Source: Halobellus captivus
GTDB taxonomy: Archaea > Halobacteriota > Halobacteria > Halobacteriales > Haloferacaceae
Reading direction: 5' to 3'
Assembly: GCF_003697845.1 (NCBI RefSeq)
Contig: NZ_RDQE01000003.1
Span: 1 to 64,000 of the forward strand
DNA: 64,000 bases
The notes under the pieces were generated by a model. The model was not told the origin of the DNA, made no database searches, and saw only the letters and a list, made by a program, of their open reading frames with translations. Position 1 is the stretch's first letter. Every line of letters starts with the position of its first letter. Shown piece by piece: positions 6,728 through 14,666 of the stretch. The translations under genes and the position numbers were made by a program.

Positions 6728-8824
6728 TTACTGACGGCGTGCCACGAGAGCGGCCGCGAGCAACGCGACGATCGCGAGGACGACGCCGAATCCGGGCGTA
6801 TCGTCGTCCGTCGTTCCGTCGTCGTTCATCTCCCCGTCGTCGTTCATCTCTCCGACATCCATGCCGTCGTCACCGTCCGTGTTCTCGTCTTCCATGCCGT
6901 CGTCGCTCATCGCTTCGTCTTCCATGCCGTCGTCACCGTCCACGTCCGATCCGTCCGTTCCGTCGTCGCTCGCGACCGTCAACTCGGCCGGCGACATCAC
7001 CGGCGATCCGGCGGCCACGTAGGGCACGTCCTCCCCGCCTTCGGTGGCCGGGAAGTCGTACGTCTCGTTCCCGTTCGTGTCCCGATGAGCCATGGCGAGG
7101 ACGGTGTCGTCCTCGGTCAACGGGTCGTCCAGCGCGATCTCGACCTCGGCGTGCGTGCCGGGTTCGAGGTAGTCGCTCGTGCCGCGGATGCTCTCGAGGA
7201 CCGCTCCGTCCGCGAGCGAGGAATCGTGAACCGTCACGAACCCGCCGTCGTGAAGCGTCACGTCCTCGACGACGACCGTCTCGCCGTCGGTCTCCTGGTC
7301 GGCCGTCTCCACGGACGCGGTGACCCGTGCCGTCGCACCGGTCATAACGATCTCCCCGTCGCCGTCGACGTAGGGGCCGTCGTCCGTCCCCTCGGTCTCG
7401 ACGAAGTCGTACGTCATGTCGTCGTCCAAGTCCGTGTGCGGCATCGCCAACAGCTGATGCGTGTCACGGATCGGCTCGTCGAGTTCGACGAGGACGTCCT
7501 CGTGGACGCCCGGTTCGAGGTAGTCGCTCGTTCCGCGGACGGAATCGAAGACCGCGCCGCCGGCGAGCGAGGCGTCGTGGATCGTCACGAACCCACCCTC
7601 GCTCACGTCGACCCGATCGACGGTGACCGTCGTTCCGTCGGTGGACTGTCCGTCGAAGGCGACGCTCGCGGAGACGGTCACCGCCCCGTCGTCCATCACG
7701 ATATCGCCGGAGTCGGTCGTGTACGGGCCGTCCTCCTCGCCCCCGGTGGCGGGGAAGTCGTACGTCCCGTTCGCGTTCGTGTCCCGGTGAGCCATCGCGA
7801 ACAGCGAGTCGTCATCGCTCAGCGGATCGTCGAGTTCGACGACGACGTTCCGGTGGATTCCCGGTTCGAGGTAGTCGCTCGTGCCGCGGATGCTCTCGAA
7901 GACCGCCCCGTCACCGATCGAGGAGTCGTGCATCGTCACGAACCCGCCGTCGGGGAGGTACACCTCGTCGACGACGACCGTGTTCCCGCCGCTCGCCTGC
8001 GCGGAGAACGCCGCGCGGGCCTCGTCGTCGAGTTCGGCGTCGGATCCGTCCATCACGATCTCGTCGCCGCCGTCGACGTAGGGACCGTCCTCCTCACCCT
8101 CGGTGGCGGGGAAATCGTACGTCTCGTCGTCATCCGTGTCCCGGTGAGCCATCGCGAAAAGCGAGTCGTCGTTCTCCAGCTCGTCGTCGAGCCGGACGCG
8201 AACGTCCTCGTGAACGCCGGCCTCCAGGTAGTCGCTCGTGCCGCGGATGCTCTCGAGGACCGCTCCGTCCGCGAGCGAGGAGTCGTGGATCGTCACGAAC
8301 CCTCCCTCGCTCAGTTCGACGCGGTCGACCACGACCGAGCTACCCTCGGTGGGCTGGTCGGTCGCCTCGACGGTCGCCGACGCGGTCACCGCCGCGTTCT
8401 CCATCACGATCTCGCCGTCGACCGTGTAGGGTCCGTCGGCCTCGCCGTTCGAGGAGACGAACGTGTACGCGCGGTCGCCGTCGGTGTCCCGATGGGCCAT
8501 CGCGTGGAACGTCCCCGTGTCGATCTCGTCGGTGAGTTCGACGGTCACGTTCTCGTGTGTCCCGGCCTCGAGGTACGCGCTCGTGCCGACGACGCTCCCG
8601 AGCACGTCCCCGTTCGCGAGCGACGCGTCGTGGATCGTCACGAACCCGCCGTCGGGAACGTGAACTTCGTCGACGACGACCGTGGACCCGCCGGACGTTC
8701 CGCCGGAGAAACTCACGCTCGCCGCTTGGTCGGTGTTCTGTGCCGTGACCGCTCCCGCCGCGCCGGCGACTGCCGACACGACAAGCACGACCACCATCGC
8801 CGATGTGAATGCGCTGTTGCGCAT
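6728..8824 (-). CDS. secreted five-repeat surface protein with PGF-CTERM anchor
   Basis: 698 residues. A Sec-type signal peptide (about 1-30: MRNSAFTSAMVVVLVVSAVA, cut near VTAQ) leads into five copies of a roughly 115-residue domain. Each has GG-F-V-T-x-HD, GTS-YLE-G-H, an acidic strand, A-M-HRDT-x and DGPY. I take these as DUF7282-type domains (name from memory). Next is an Asp/Glu/Met-rich spacer with several DDGMEDE motifs. The end is a PGF tripeptide, hydrophobic helix and ARRQ: the PGF-CTERM signal cut by archaeosortase A and joined to a lipid. Role: cell-surface protein, function unknown. A leaderless TATA box at 8845-8854 supports the start. Confidence 0.88.
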   Translation of the reverse strand: MRNSAFTSAMVVVLVVSAVAGAAGAVTAQNTDQAASVSFSGGTSGGSTVVVDEVHVPDGGFVTIHDASLANGDVLGSVVGTSAYLEAGTHENVTVELTDEIDTGTFHAMAHRDTDGDRAYTFVSSNGEADGPYTVDGEIVMENAAVTASATVEATDQPTEGSSVVVDRVELSEGGFVTIHDSSLADGAVLESIRGTSDYLEAGVHEDVRVRLDDELENDDSLFAMAHRDTDDDETYDFPATEGEEDGPYVDGGDEIVMDGSDAELDDEARAAFSAQASGGNTVVVDEVYLPDGGFVTMHDSSIGDGAVFESIRGTSDYLEPGIHRNVVVELDDPLSDDDSLFAMAHRDTNANGTYDFPATGGEEDGPYTTDSGDIVMDDGAVTVSASVAFDGQSTDGTTVTVDRVDVSEGGFVTIHDASLAGGAVFDSVRGTSDYLEPGVHEDVLVELDEPIRDTHQLLAMPHTDLDDDMTYDFVETEGTDDGPYVDGDGEIVMTGATARVTASVETADQETDGETVVVEDVTLHDGGFVTVHDSSLADGAVLESIRGTSDYLEPGTHAEVEIALDDPLTEDDTVLAMAHRDTNGNETYDFPATEGGEDVPYVAAGSPVMSPAELTVASDDGTDGSDVDGDDGMEDEAMSDDGMEDENTDGDDGMDVGEMNDDGEMNDDGTTDDDTPGFGVVLAIVALLAAALVARRQ

Positions 8825-8844
8825 GGAAGAGTCGACCGAGAGGG

Positions 8845-8854
8845 CGTAAAAAGC
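8845..8854 (-). promoter_or_regulatory. TATA-like box of the surface-protein gene
   Basis: GCTTTTTACG on the minus strand, about 26 bases before the start at 8824; leaderless spacing. Confidence 0.45.
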
Positions 8855-9020
8855 GGTTTGCCGAACTGCGGCCACCTTCCCACCCAAATCCGTTCCGAAA
8901 TCGAACCGGATCGGTCGTGGAGACGGAGATTCATTCGTTACGGATGAGACGACTCTCGAACCGTACTTGGTGACCGAGTCCGTGCGGAACGGAGGAGGAT
9001 GTTCGTGAAAACCGTCGTCC

Positions 9021-9329
9021 TCAGTCCCACGTAACCCACACGAGAAACAGCAGTCCGACCGTCTGGAGCACGTGGAGCCCCATCATGGCCCGCCAGGCGA
9101 CCGGGGGGACCGCCTCGCTCGCGAACCACGCCGACAGCATCGGGTCGACCAGGTAGATGTAGAGCGCGAGCGCGTTCTCCCCGAGCAGAAACCCGCCGAA
9201 CATCACCAGTCCGAGGGTGTGTTTCGACCGGAACTGTAGGTAGTTCCGTCCCCACACCCAGACGAGCGCGAGGAGCAGGGCCACGTTCAGCCCCGCGGAG
9301 AACCGTGCCACGTCGAACCAGAAACTCAT
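9021..9329 (-). CDS. small three-helix membrane protein
   Basis: 102 residues with three hydrophobic helices (about 10-27, 40-60 and 80-100) and few charges. Members occur in many haloarchaea, often beside a winged-helix regulator (I believe DUF7521; not verified). Here the regulator gene lies just downstream on the same strand, though 9021 and 9698 imply separate promoters. A GGTTATAC box about 30 bases before 9329 supports the start. Function unknown. Confidence 0.75.
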   Translation of the reverse strand: MSFWFDVARFSAGLNVALLLALVWVWGRNYLQFRSKHTLGLVMFGGFLLGENALALYIYLVDPMLSAWFASEAVPPVAWRAMMGLHVLQTVGLLFLVWVTWD

Positions 9330-9416
9330 CGTACACCTGCTATCGGGTGTGGGGGTATAACCGCTTTCCCAAATTCGTTCCGAATTTCGTGCCGATCCGG
9401 CGACTGCGGCCTCCGT

Positions 9417-9698
9417 TCACGTGTCATCCGTTTGCTCCATGATCGTTTCTATCGTCTCCCAGTGCTGGCGTGCTCGCGGCGTCGGCAGGTAGATCGCGCC
9501 GTAGTCGTCGCCGCTGCTCTCGACGACGCCGTTGTCCATCAGGACGTCGAGGTGGTGTCGCACCGTCTTGTAGTCCAACTCGAGGTCCTCGGCCAGCTGG
9601 TTCGCGTTCCGCGGGCGCTCGTCGATCGCCCGCAACAGCCGGACGCGGTTCGCGCCGCCCCGCGTTCCGGTCAACACGTACCAGAGTGCCGCTTCCAT
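9417..9698 (-). CDS. winged helix-turn-helix regulator (ArsR-like), paralogue A
   Basis: 93 residues. A classic ArsR-like fold: NRVRLLRAIDERPRNANQLA (helices 1-2), the recognition helix DYKTVRHHLDVLMDNGVV and a wing (SSGDDYGAIYLPT). No metal-binding Cys, so it probably senses something else or acts with the neighbouring membrane protein. A close paralogue lies at 55988-56266 (about 60 of 88 residues identical by eye). DNA target unknown. Confidence 0.88.
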   Translation of the reverse strand: MEAALWYVLTGTRGGANRVRLLRAIDERPRNANQLAEDLELDYKTVRHHLDVLMDNGVVESSGDDYGAIYLPTPRARQHWETIETIMEQTDDT

Positions 9699-9770
9699 CG
9701 TATTCGAATCGCGGGGACGGCACCTAACTCCACCGCTCCGCGCCGTCCGGGCTCGCCGATATAGCTCCGA

Positions 9771-9812
9771 GGTCCCGATCCCGGTTGCTGGCTCCGACGG
9801 TCCCGATCCCGG
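9771..9812. repeat. direct repeat of a 14-base unit after the MscS stop
   Basis: GGTCCCGATCCCGG occurs at 9771-9784 and again at 9799-9812, ending exactly before the stop codon of the MscS gene. Origin and function unknown. Confidence 0.65.
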
Positions 9813-10769
9813 CTACCGGTTCCGGCTCACCGGGAACGCGACCCGGTCGGGGTTGTCGTTGAACCGACCGAGTATCCGATCGTACAGCTCGTTTTTCACT
9901 CGCTGGCCGCGTCGCGGGTGCGTGAGGTATCGGAGGCGGAGTTCGACCCACGACTCCTCCTGTTTCAGATTGACCGTCGGCCCGTCGTTGACCTCCAGCT
10001 CGACCGGCGTCTCGGAGAGCGCGTCCCGGTAGGCGGCGATCCCCGCACGCATCTCCTCGCCCAGCAGGTCCGCGGCCTCCTCGCGCATCACCTCGCGTGC
10101 GAACGCCAGGTCCGTCTCGTAGGCGACCTGGATCCCGACCTCGTTCCACACGTACGGCGACCCGCCCCCGCCGAAGTTGACGACGTTCGAGGAGAGCACG
10201 ACGCTGTTGGGGACGGTCACGACCCGCCCCGACGGCTGGTTCGTGCTGACGAGTTCCCCGTTTATCTCCCACAGCGTCGTCACGAGGAACTCCACCTCGA
10301 TCACGTCGCCTTTCGCGTCGCCGATGCGGACCCGGTCGCCGACGCCGTACGGCTGTTTGACGGTGATGTACACCCACGCGATGAGCGAGAGGAGCGGCTG
10401 TTGGAGCGCGAACGTGATCGCGAACCCGATGACTCCGAGCGAGAAGAGCAGCCCGAGCCAGTTGTCGGTCAACACCGCGAGCGTCCCGACGGTGCCGACG
10501 AACCCGAACGCCAACCGCAGGAGGTTCCGCGTGTTGTACGCGCGCCGCTTGTTCGCGGATCGCATGAGCACGTCCGCGAGCAACCGATAGGTGCCGAAGA
10601 GCAGCGCGAACAGCGCGAACACGAACGCCAGCCGCTCGACGACGAGGTTCGCCGGGTAGTCGCCGACCGCGGGCCATCCGGCGAGCGGCTCGGCGGTGGC
10701 CACGAACACGCCGGCGGCGGCGGAGACGAGCCCGAGGAGCACGGAGCCGAGCGGGATCGATCGTCTCAC
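9813..10769 (-). CDS. MscS-family mechanosensitive ion channel
   Basis: 318 residues. Four to five N-terminal membrane helices (about 5-155) lead into the MscS pore/beta domain (FALQQPLLSLIAWVYITVKQ, VGDRVRIGDAKGDVIEVEFL, LVSTNQPSGRVVTVPNSVVL) and a cytoplasmic alpha/beta vestibule ending RVAFPVSRNR. Such channels open under membrane tension and release solutes on hypo-osmotic shock, a plausible need for a salt-lake organism. The usual Gly/Ala pore helix is hard to place by eye. Alone in its transcription unit. Confidence 0.88.
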   Translation of the reverse strand: MRRSIPLGSVLLGLVSAAAGVFVATAEPLAGWPAVGDYPANLVVERLAFVFALFALLFGTYRLLADVLMRSANKRRAYNTRNLLRLAFGFVGTVGTLAVLTDNWLGLLFSLGVIGFAITFALQQPLLSLIAWVYITVKQPYGVGDRVRIGDAKGDVIEVEFLVTTLWEINGELVSTNQPSGRVVTVPNSVVLSSNVVNFGGGGSPYVWNEVGIQVAYETDLAFAREVMREEAADLLGEEMRAGIAAYRDALSETPVELEVNDGPTVNLKQEESWVELRLRYLTHPRRGQRVKNELYDRILGRFNDNPDRVAFPVSRNR

Positions 10770-10881
10770 GACGGGTGGTCGGCGGGCGGCGGCAAAACCG
10801 TTGCGACCGGTCGTTCGGTCCCGCTCCCGATCGCACGCCGACGGTCGTCCCTCCGGGCCGCTGCCGACGGCCGTCCTCTCG

Positions 10882-12156
10882 TCAGTCGTCGCCGCCAGCG
10901 GTCAGCGCGACCGCGCCCGCGAGGACCTCCGTCGCGGCCGCACAGTCCGCCCAGTCGGTCCACTCGCGCGGGTTGTGCGAGATCCCGTCCCGGGAGGGCG
11001 CGAACAGCAGCGAGGCGTCGGTGACGCGCGCGACCCGCATCGCGTCGTGGGCGGCTCCCGAGTGGAGGTCGATCGCGGACCGACCCGCGGCGTCGGCCGA
11101 CTCGTGAGCGATCTCCCGGAGCCGGTCGCTCATCGGCTCCGGCTGGACGACCGACGGCCGGGCGAAGTCGGTCTCCACCCCCCGCTCACGCTCCAGTCGG
11201 GCGAGCGACTCGCGGGCCGCCTCCGCGATCGTGTCCATCGACTCCGATTTCACGTCGCGGACGTCCACGCTCGCCTCGACGCGGCCCGGGACCACGTTTG
11301 ACGCGTTCGGCGAGACCGAGAGGGAGCCGACGGTGCCGACCGCCGTCTCGGAGGACTCCGCGACCACGTCGTTGGCGGCGGCCTCGACGTCGAGAACGAA
11401 CTCGCTCGCGGCCGCGAGCGCGTCGGTCCGCTCGTTCATCGCGGTCGCACCCGCGTGGTTGGCCTCCCCGAGGATCGTCGCATGGCAGTGGCTGATCCCC
11501 GTGATGGTCGTGACGATCCCGGCGTCGACGCCCTCGTCCTCGAGCGTGGTGTCCTGTTCGACGTGGAGCTCGTAGAAGGCGTCCCAGCCCGCCGGGTCGA
11601 GCGTCTCCGTTCCCTCGCCGCGGTAGCCGATCCGCGAGAGCGCCTCACCGACCGTCTCGCCGTCGTCGTTCTCGTAGGCGAGTCCCTCCTCGAGGTCCGT
11701 CTCGCCGGTCGCGACGCTCGATCCCAGCAGGCCGTTCCCGTAGGTCGCGCCCTCCTCCTCGGTGAAGCTGACGACGACGACCGGTCGCTCCGGCTCGACG
11801 CCGGCGTCCTGCATGGCACGCACGGACTCGAGGGCGGCGTAGACGCCGAGCGGGCCGTCGAAGATCCCGCCCTCCGGAACGCTGTCGAGGTGGCTCCCGC
11901 AGGCGACCGGCGCGGCGTCGGGGTCCGCGGAGTCGGGGACCCACTCGCCGGCGACGTTGCCGATCGCGTCGACGGTCACGTCCATCCCGGCGTCCTCGAG
12001 CCGCTCGACGAGCCGATCGCGTGCCTGGCGGTTCGCCTCGCTGCCGGTGCGGTTCGTTCGTCCGTGCGCCTCGGGGTCGTCGAGGTCGATCCGACCGAAG
12101 GCCGCGTTCCCCTCGATGTCCGCTCTGAGCCGGTCCGCGTCGACTGGGAGTTCCAT
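10882..12156 (-). CDS. M20 family Zn-dependent amidase (hydantoinase/carbamoylase type)
   Basis: 424 residues. Cytosolic metal hydrolase that splits N-carbamoyl amino acids, allantoate or similar amide bonds. Visible metal ligands: H and D in GSHLDSVPEGGIFDGPLGV, the Glu pair in SFTEEEGATYGNG and H in ELHVEQ. The dimerisation insert follows (ISHCHATILGEANHAGATAM). Length matches the 410-420 residue family, and the GIFDGPLGVYAALE stretch is typical of this group rather than of the ArgE/DapE peptidases. Substrate is not decided by sequence. A GTTTTTATC box about 26 bases before 12156 supports the start. Confidence 0.87.
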   Translation of the reverse strand: MELPVDADRLRADIEGNAAFGRIDLDDPEAHGRTNRTGSEANRQARDRLVERLEDAGMDVTVDAIGNVAGEWVPDSADPDAAPVACGSHLDSVPEGGIFDGPLGVYAALESVRAMQDAGVEPERPVVVVSFTEEEGATYGNGLLGSSVATGETDLEEGLAYENDDGETVGEALSRIGYRGEGTETLDPAGWDAFYELHVEQDTTLEDEGVDAGIVTTITGISHCHATILGEANHAGATAMNERTDALAAASEFVLDVEAAANDVVAESSETAVGTVGSLSVSPNASNVVPGRVEASVDVRDVKSESMDTIAEAARESLARLERERGVETDFARPSVVQPEPMSDRLREIAHESADAAGRSAIDLHSGAAHDAMRVARVTDASLLFAPSRDGISHNPREWTDWADCAAATEVLAGAVALTAGGDD

Positions 12157-12177
12157 ACACCTACGGTTCTCTCCCGG

Positions 12178-12186
12178 GATAAAAAC
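12178..12186 (-). promoter_or_regulatory. TATA-like box of the M20 gene
   Basis: GTTTTTATC on the minus strand about 26 bases before the start at 12156; leaderless spacing. Confidence 0.45.
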
Positions 12187-12261
12187 GGTTCGTCGCCGGG
12201 TCGTCACGGGGCGCGGTGTCGGAGGGAAAAGCACTTGTCGCCACGAACCGACCGCCGTCGT

Positions 12262-12483
12262 ATGGTACCAGTCGTCCCGCTCCAGGGAGGGGTCATGGCG
12301 GTGTTCTCCCTCCTGTTCGCCCTCCTCATGTTCGCGGTCCACATCGCGATGATCGTCTGGACGTACAACGACGCCCAAAAGCGGAGCGAGCATCCGGCGT
12401 TCCTCTGGGCCATCGTGGTCTTCTTCGCGCCGCTTCTCGGCATCGTGCTCTACCTGATCCTCGGCCGCGACGGCGGGTACTGA
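12262..12483 (+). CDS. small PLDc_N-type membrane protein
   Basis: 73 residues with two membrane helices (about 12-34 and 46-66). The pattern WTYNDAQKRSEHPAFLWA and FFAPLLGIVLYLILGRDG matches the phospholipase-D N-terminal (PLDc_N) module, found alone in many archaea. No catalytic domain is attached, so it is not a phospholipase. Function unknown. The ATG at 12262 is the first Met. Confidence 0.75.
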   Translation: MVPVVPLQGGVMAVFSLLFALLMFAVHIAMIVWTYNDAQKRSEHPAFLWAIVVFFAPLLGIVLYLILGRDGGY

Positions 12484-12538
12484 CCCGCCCGTCTCGGGTG
12501 GCCCGCTCGCCCGGCCGGCTTCGAACCACGGCGCGTGC

Positions 12539-12566
12539 CTCCGAGCGCCCGGTCGGGCGCTCGGAG
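12539..12566. terminator. perfect 13-bp hairpin
   Basis: Arms CTCCGAGCGCCCG (12539-12551) and CGGGCGCTCGGAG (12554-12566) with only two bases between. It is 55 bases after the stop of the small membrane gene and could end its transcript, but it also borders the repeat at 12569. Confidence 0.55.
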
Positions 12567-12568
12567 CC

Positions 12569-12640
12569 CGCGCGAGGGAGGCCGAGAGGGCCCGCCGGCG
12601 GTTCCGGCGGGTCACCGAGGCCGAGGTTGGGGAGGTGTGA
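12569..12640 (+). repeat. intergenic repeat, copy A
   Basis: Layout: CGCGCGAGGGAG (12569-12580), an 8-bp-arm hairpin (CCCGCCGG 12591-12598 with CCGGCGGG 12604-12611), then GAGGTTGGGGAGG (12623-12635). The same two blocks occur in the same order on the opposite strand at 12948-12862, with a different hairpin between them. No open frame crosses it. Confidence 0.7.
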
Positions 12641-12860
12641 GGCGCGGTGCGGTCGCGGTCAATCGCGCCCGGAGGTTCGAGAACGCGCCGAACCTATCCG
12701 CTCTCCGACCGCGACTCGTACCGATCCATCGATCGGTCGCCCCTCGTCGACGGGAAATCGACGTCCGTCCCCGCGAGCGGATAGCTCCGGCGGAGACAGG
12801 AAACGACGGCCGACACGCCTCGAAACTCGGGAGATCGGTGTCACTGCGCGACCTCGATCC

Positions 12861-12948
12861 TCGCCCTCCCCAGCCTCGCCCTCCCCAACCTCACACCGGC
12901 CGCGCCGCTGAGCGGTTCCGGCGGCGCGGCCGGTGCTCCCTCGCGCGC
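12861..12948 (-). repeat. intergenic repeat, copy B (inverted)
   Basis: Read on the minus strand: CGCGCGAGGGAG (12948-12937), a 14-bp-arm hairpin (12895-12908 with 12921-12934), then GAGGTTGGGGAGG (12892-12880) followed by a second partial copy of the G-rich block. It faces copy A across about 220 bases. Confidence 0.7.
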
Positions 12949-13068
12949 GTTTCGCTCGGACTCCCGTCGGTCGTCCTCGCGGGTCGCGCGCGCCGACGGT
13001 TTAGGGCGGGAGAGACGGTCGGTCGTCTCAGGGAGAGGGAGACCGTCGGCCGTCTCCCGGCCCCAGGG

Positions 13069-14586
13069 TCAACGAACGTGGAACTCGCCGAGTTCGCGGA
13101 GGCGTCCGGCGAGGTCGTCGCTCAGCGCGTCGCGCTCGACGCGCCACTCCCAGTTGCCGTCGACGGTCCCCGGCTCGTTGAACCGCGCGTCGCTGCCGAG
13201 GCCGAGCAGGTCCTGGACGGTCGTCATCGCGAGGATCGCCTCCGAACTCCACACCTCCTCGATGATCGCCCACTCGATCGGGCGGTCGCCGCCGTAGCCG
13301 AGGTTGTAGCGGAGCGCGTCGCGCTCCTCGGGTGCCAGGTCCTCGTAGTAGCCGACCCACGTGTCGGTGTCGTGCGTGGAGGTGTAGCCGACGACGCGCT
13401 CGGGGTAGTGCATCGGCTGGTACGGGTTGCCCGCCTCGGTCCAGTTCGCGTACTGCGGCACCCGCATCCCGGGGAAGCCGAACTCGGCCATGAGGTCGTC
13501 CATCCGCGCGTCCTCGAACCCCAGGTCCTCCGCGATGAAGGGCGCCTCGCCGAACTCGCGTTCGACCGCCTCGAAGAGCGCCCGTCCCGGGCCGTCGTGC
13601 CACTCGCCCGCGGCCGGGTCGTCGGCGTCGGCGGGGATCGCCCAGTACCGAACGAACCCGAGGAAGTGGTCGAGCCGGGCGACGTCCGCCAGGTCGAACA
13701 GCCGGCGGAACCGGTCCATCCACCAGCCGTAGTCGTTCTCGGCGAGCCGCTCCCAGTCGTACACCGGGTTCCCCCAGCGTTGCCCGTCGTCGCCGGCGTT
13801 CGGCGGCACTCCCGCCACCGCGGCCGGGCGGTTGCCCTCGTCGAGCCGGAAGGCCTCCGGGTTCGCCCACACGTCCGCGGAGTCGAGCGCCACGTAGATC
13901 GGCACGTCGCCGACGATCTCGACGCCCGCCTCGGCGGCGACCTCGCGCAGCGCCGCCCACTGCCGGTCGAACGTCCACTGGACGAACGCGTGATACCGGA
14001 CCTCCTCGGCGTGCTCCTCCCGTGCGGCAGCGAGCGCGTCCGGGTCGCGCGTGCGAAGCGGCTCCGGCCACTCGACCCAGGTGTCCTCCGGTCTGTCGGC
14101 CGAGATGGCGCGGAACAGCGCGTACTCCTCGACCCACGGTTCCCGGTCGCGGAAGGCGTCGAGCGTCCCGGCGGAACCCGACCCGTCCACGGACCGCGCG
14201 GATCCCGCGTCCGGTTCCGCCTCGAACCGCTCGAACGCGGTCTCCAAACGCGGATGCTTGTACTCCCGGACCGCGCCGTAGTCGACGCGGTCGTCGGGGA
14301 ACTCGGGGATCGGTTCGAGGTCGTCCGGCTCGAGCCAGCCGTCCTCGACGAGGCCCTCCAGGTCGATCAGGAGGGGATTCCCGGCGAACGCCGAGGGCGA
14401 CTGGTACGGCGACTCGCCGGCGGCCCCGATGGTCGGTCCGAGCGGACACACCTGCCAGTAGTCGACGCCGGCCTCCTCGAGAAACGAGAGGAACGCCGCC
14501 GCGCCGTCGCCGAGGTCGCCGATCCCGTGTGGTCCCGGCAGCGACGTGACGTGACAGAACACTCCGTCGGAGCGATCGAATCGCAT
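13069..14586 (-). CDS. malQ: 4-alpha-glucanotransferase (amylomaltase, GH77)
   Basis: 505 residues, the usual length. Moves alpha-1,4-glucan segments between malto-oligosaccharides, releasing glucose. Recognisable from HVTSLPGPHGIGDLG, WQVCPLGPTIGAAGESPYQS and SAFAGNPLLIDLE at the N terminus, and from the catalytic region (IVGDVPIYVALDSADVWAN; DHFLGFVRYWAIPA; FIAEDLGFE; STHDTDTWVGYY). The Asp nucleophile is in the RLDHFLGF region and the acid/base Glu in IAEDLG. No signal peptide: cytosolic. It is 80 bases downstream of the GH13 gene on the same strand and likely co-transcribed with it. Confidence 0.95.
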   Translation of the reverse strand: MRFDRSDGVFCHVTSLPGPHGIGDLGDGAAAFLSFLEEAGVDYWQVCPLGPTIGAAGESPYQSPSAFAGNPLLIDLEGLVEDGWLEPDDLEPIPEFPDDRVDYGAVREYKHPRLETAFERFEAEPDAGSARSVDGSGSAGTLDAFRDREPWVEEYALFRAISADRPEDTWVEWPEPLRTRDPDALAAAREEHAEEVRYHAFVQWTFDRQWAALREVAAEAGVEIVGDVPIYVALDSADVWANPEAFRLDEGNRPAAVAGVPPNAGDDGQRWGNPVYDWERLAENDYGWWMDRFRRLFDLADVARLDHFLGFVRYWAIPADADDPAAGEWHDGPGRALFEAVEREFGEAPFIAEDLGFEDARMDDLMAEFGFPGMRVPQYANWTEAGNPYQPMHYPERVVGYTSTHDTDTWVGYYEDLAPEERDALRYNLGYGGDRPIEWAIIEEVWSSEAILAMTTVQDLLGLGSDARFNEPGTVDGNWEWRVERDALSDDLAGRLRELGEFHVR

Positions 14587-14666
14587 GGCTACGCCTGCGA
14601 CGGCCACCGACTCAAGCGTTACGTCCACGAATGGGGTCGTCACGCCTCGCCGTTACGCTCCGGCCG

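Larger units (their letters stand above)
12484..13068. other. gene-free stretch with an inverted pair of repeats
   Basis: 585 bases without a convincing gene between the small membrane gene and malQ. It contains three strong hairpins and two inverted copies of one composite repeat (described separately). The few frames that stay open here are Arg/Pro-rich and not protein-like. Confidence 0.7.

Noticed and set aside
7085..8947. Plus-strand frame across the surface-protein gene
   Set aside because: The minus strand has five clear repeats, signal peptide and PGF-CTERM; the opposite frame is a mirror of those repeats.
12659..12844. Small minus-strand frame (61 codons) between the inverted repeats
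   Set aside because: Low-complexity Arg/Ser-rich product, no start-promoter pair and no similarity to anything I know.
12484..13068. Insertion sequence or degenerate transposase
   Set aside because: No transposase fragment or target duplication was seen; the inverted repeats are reported as repeats only.
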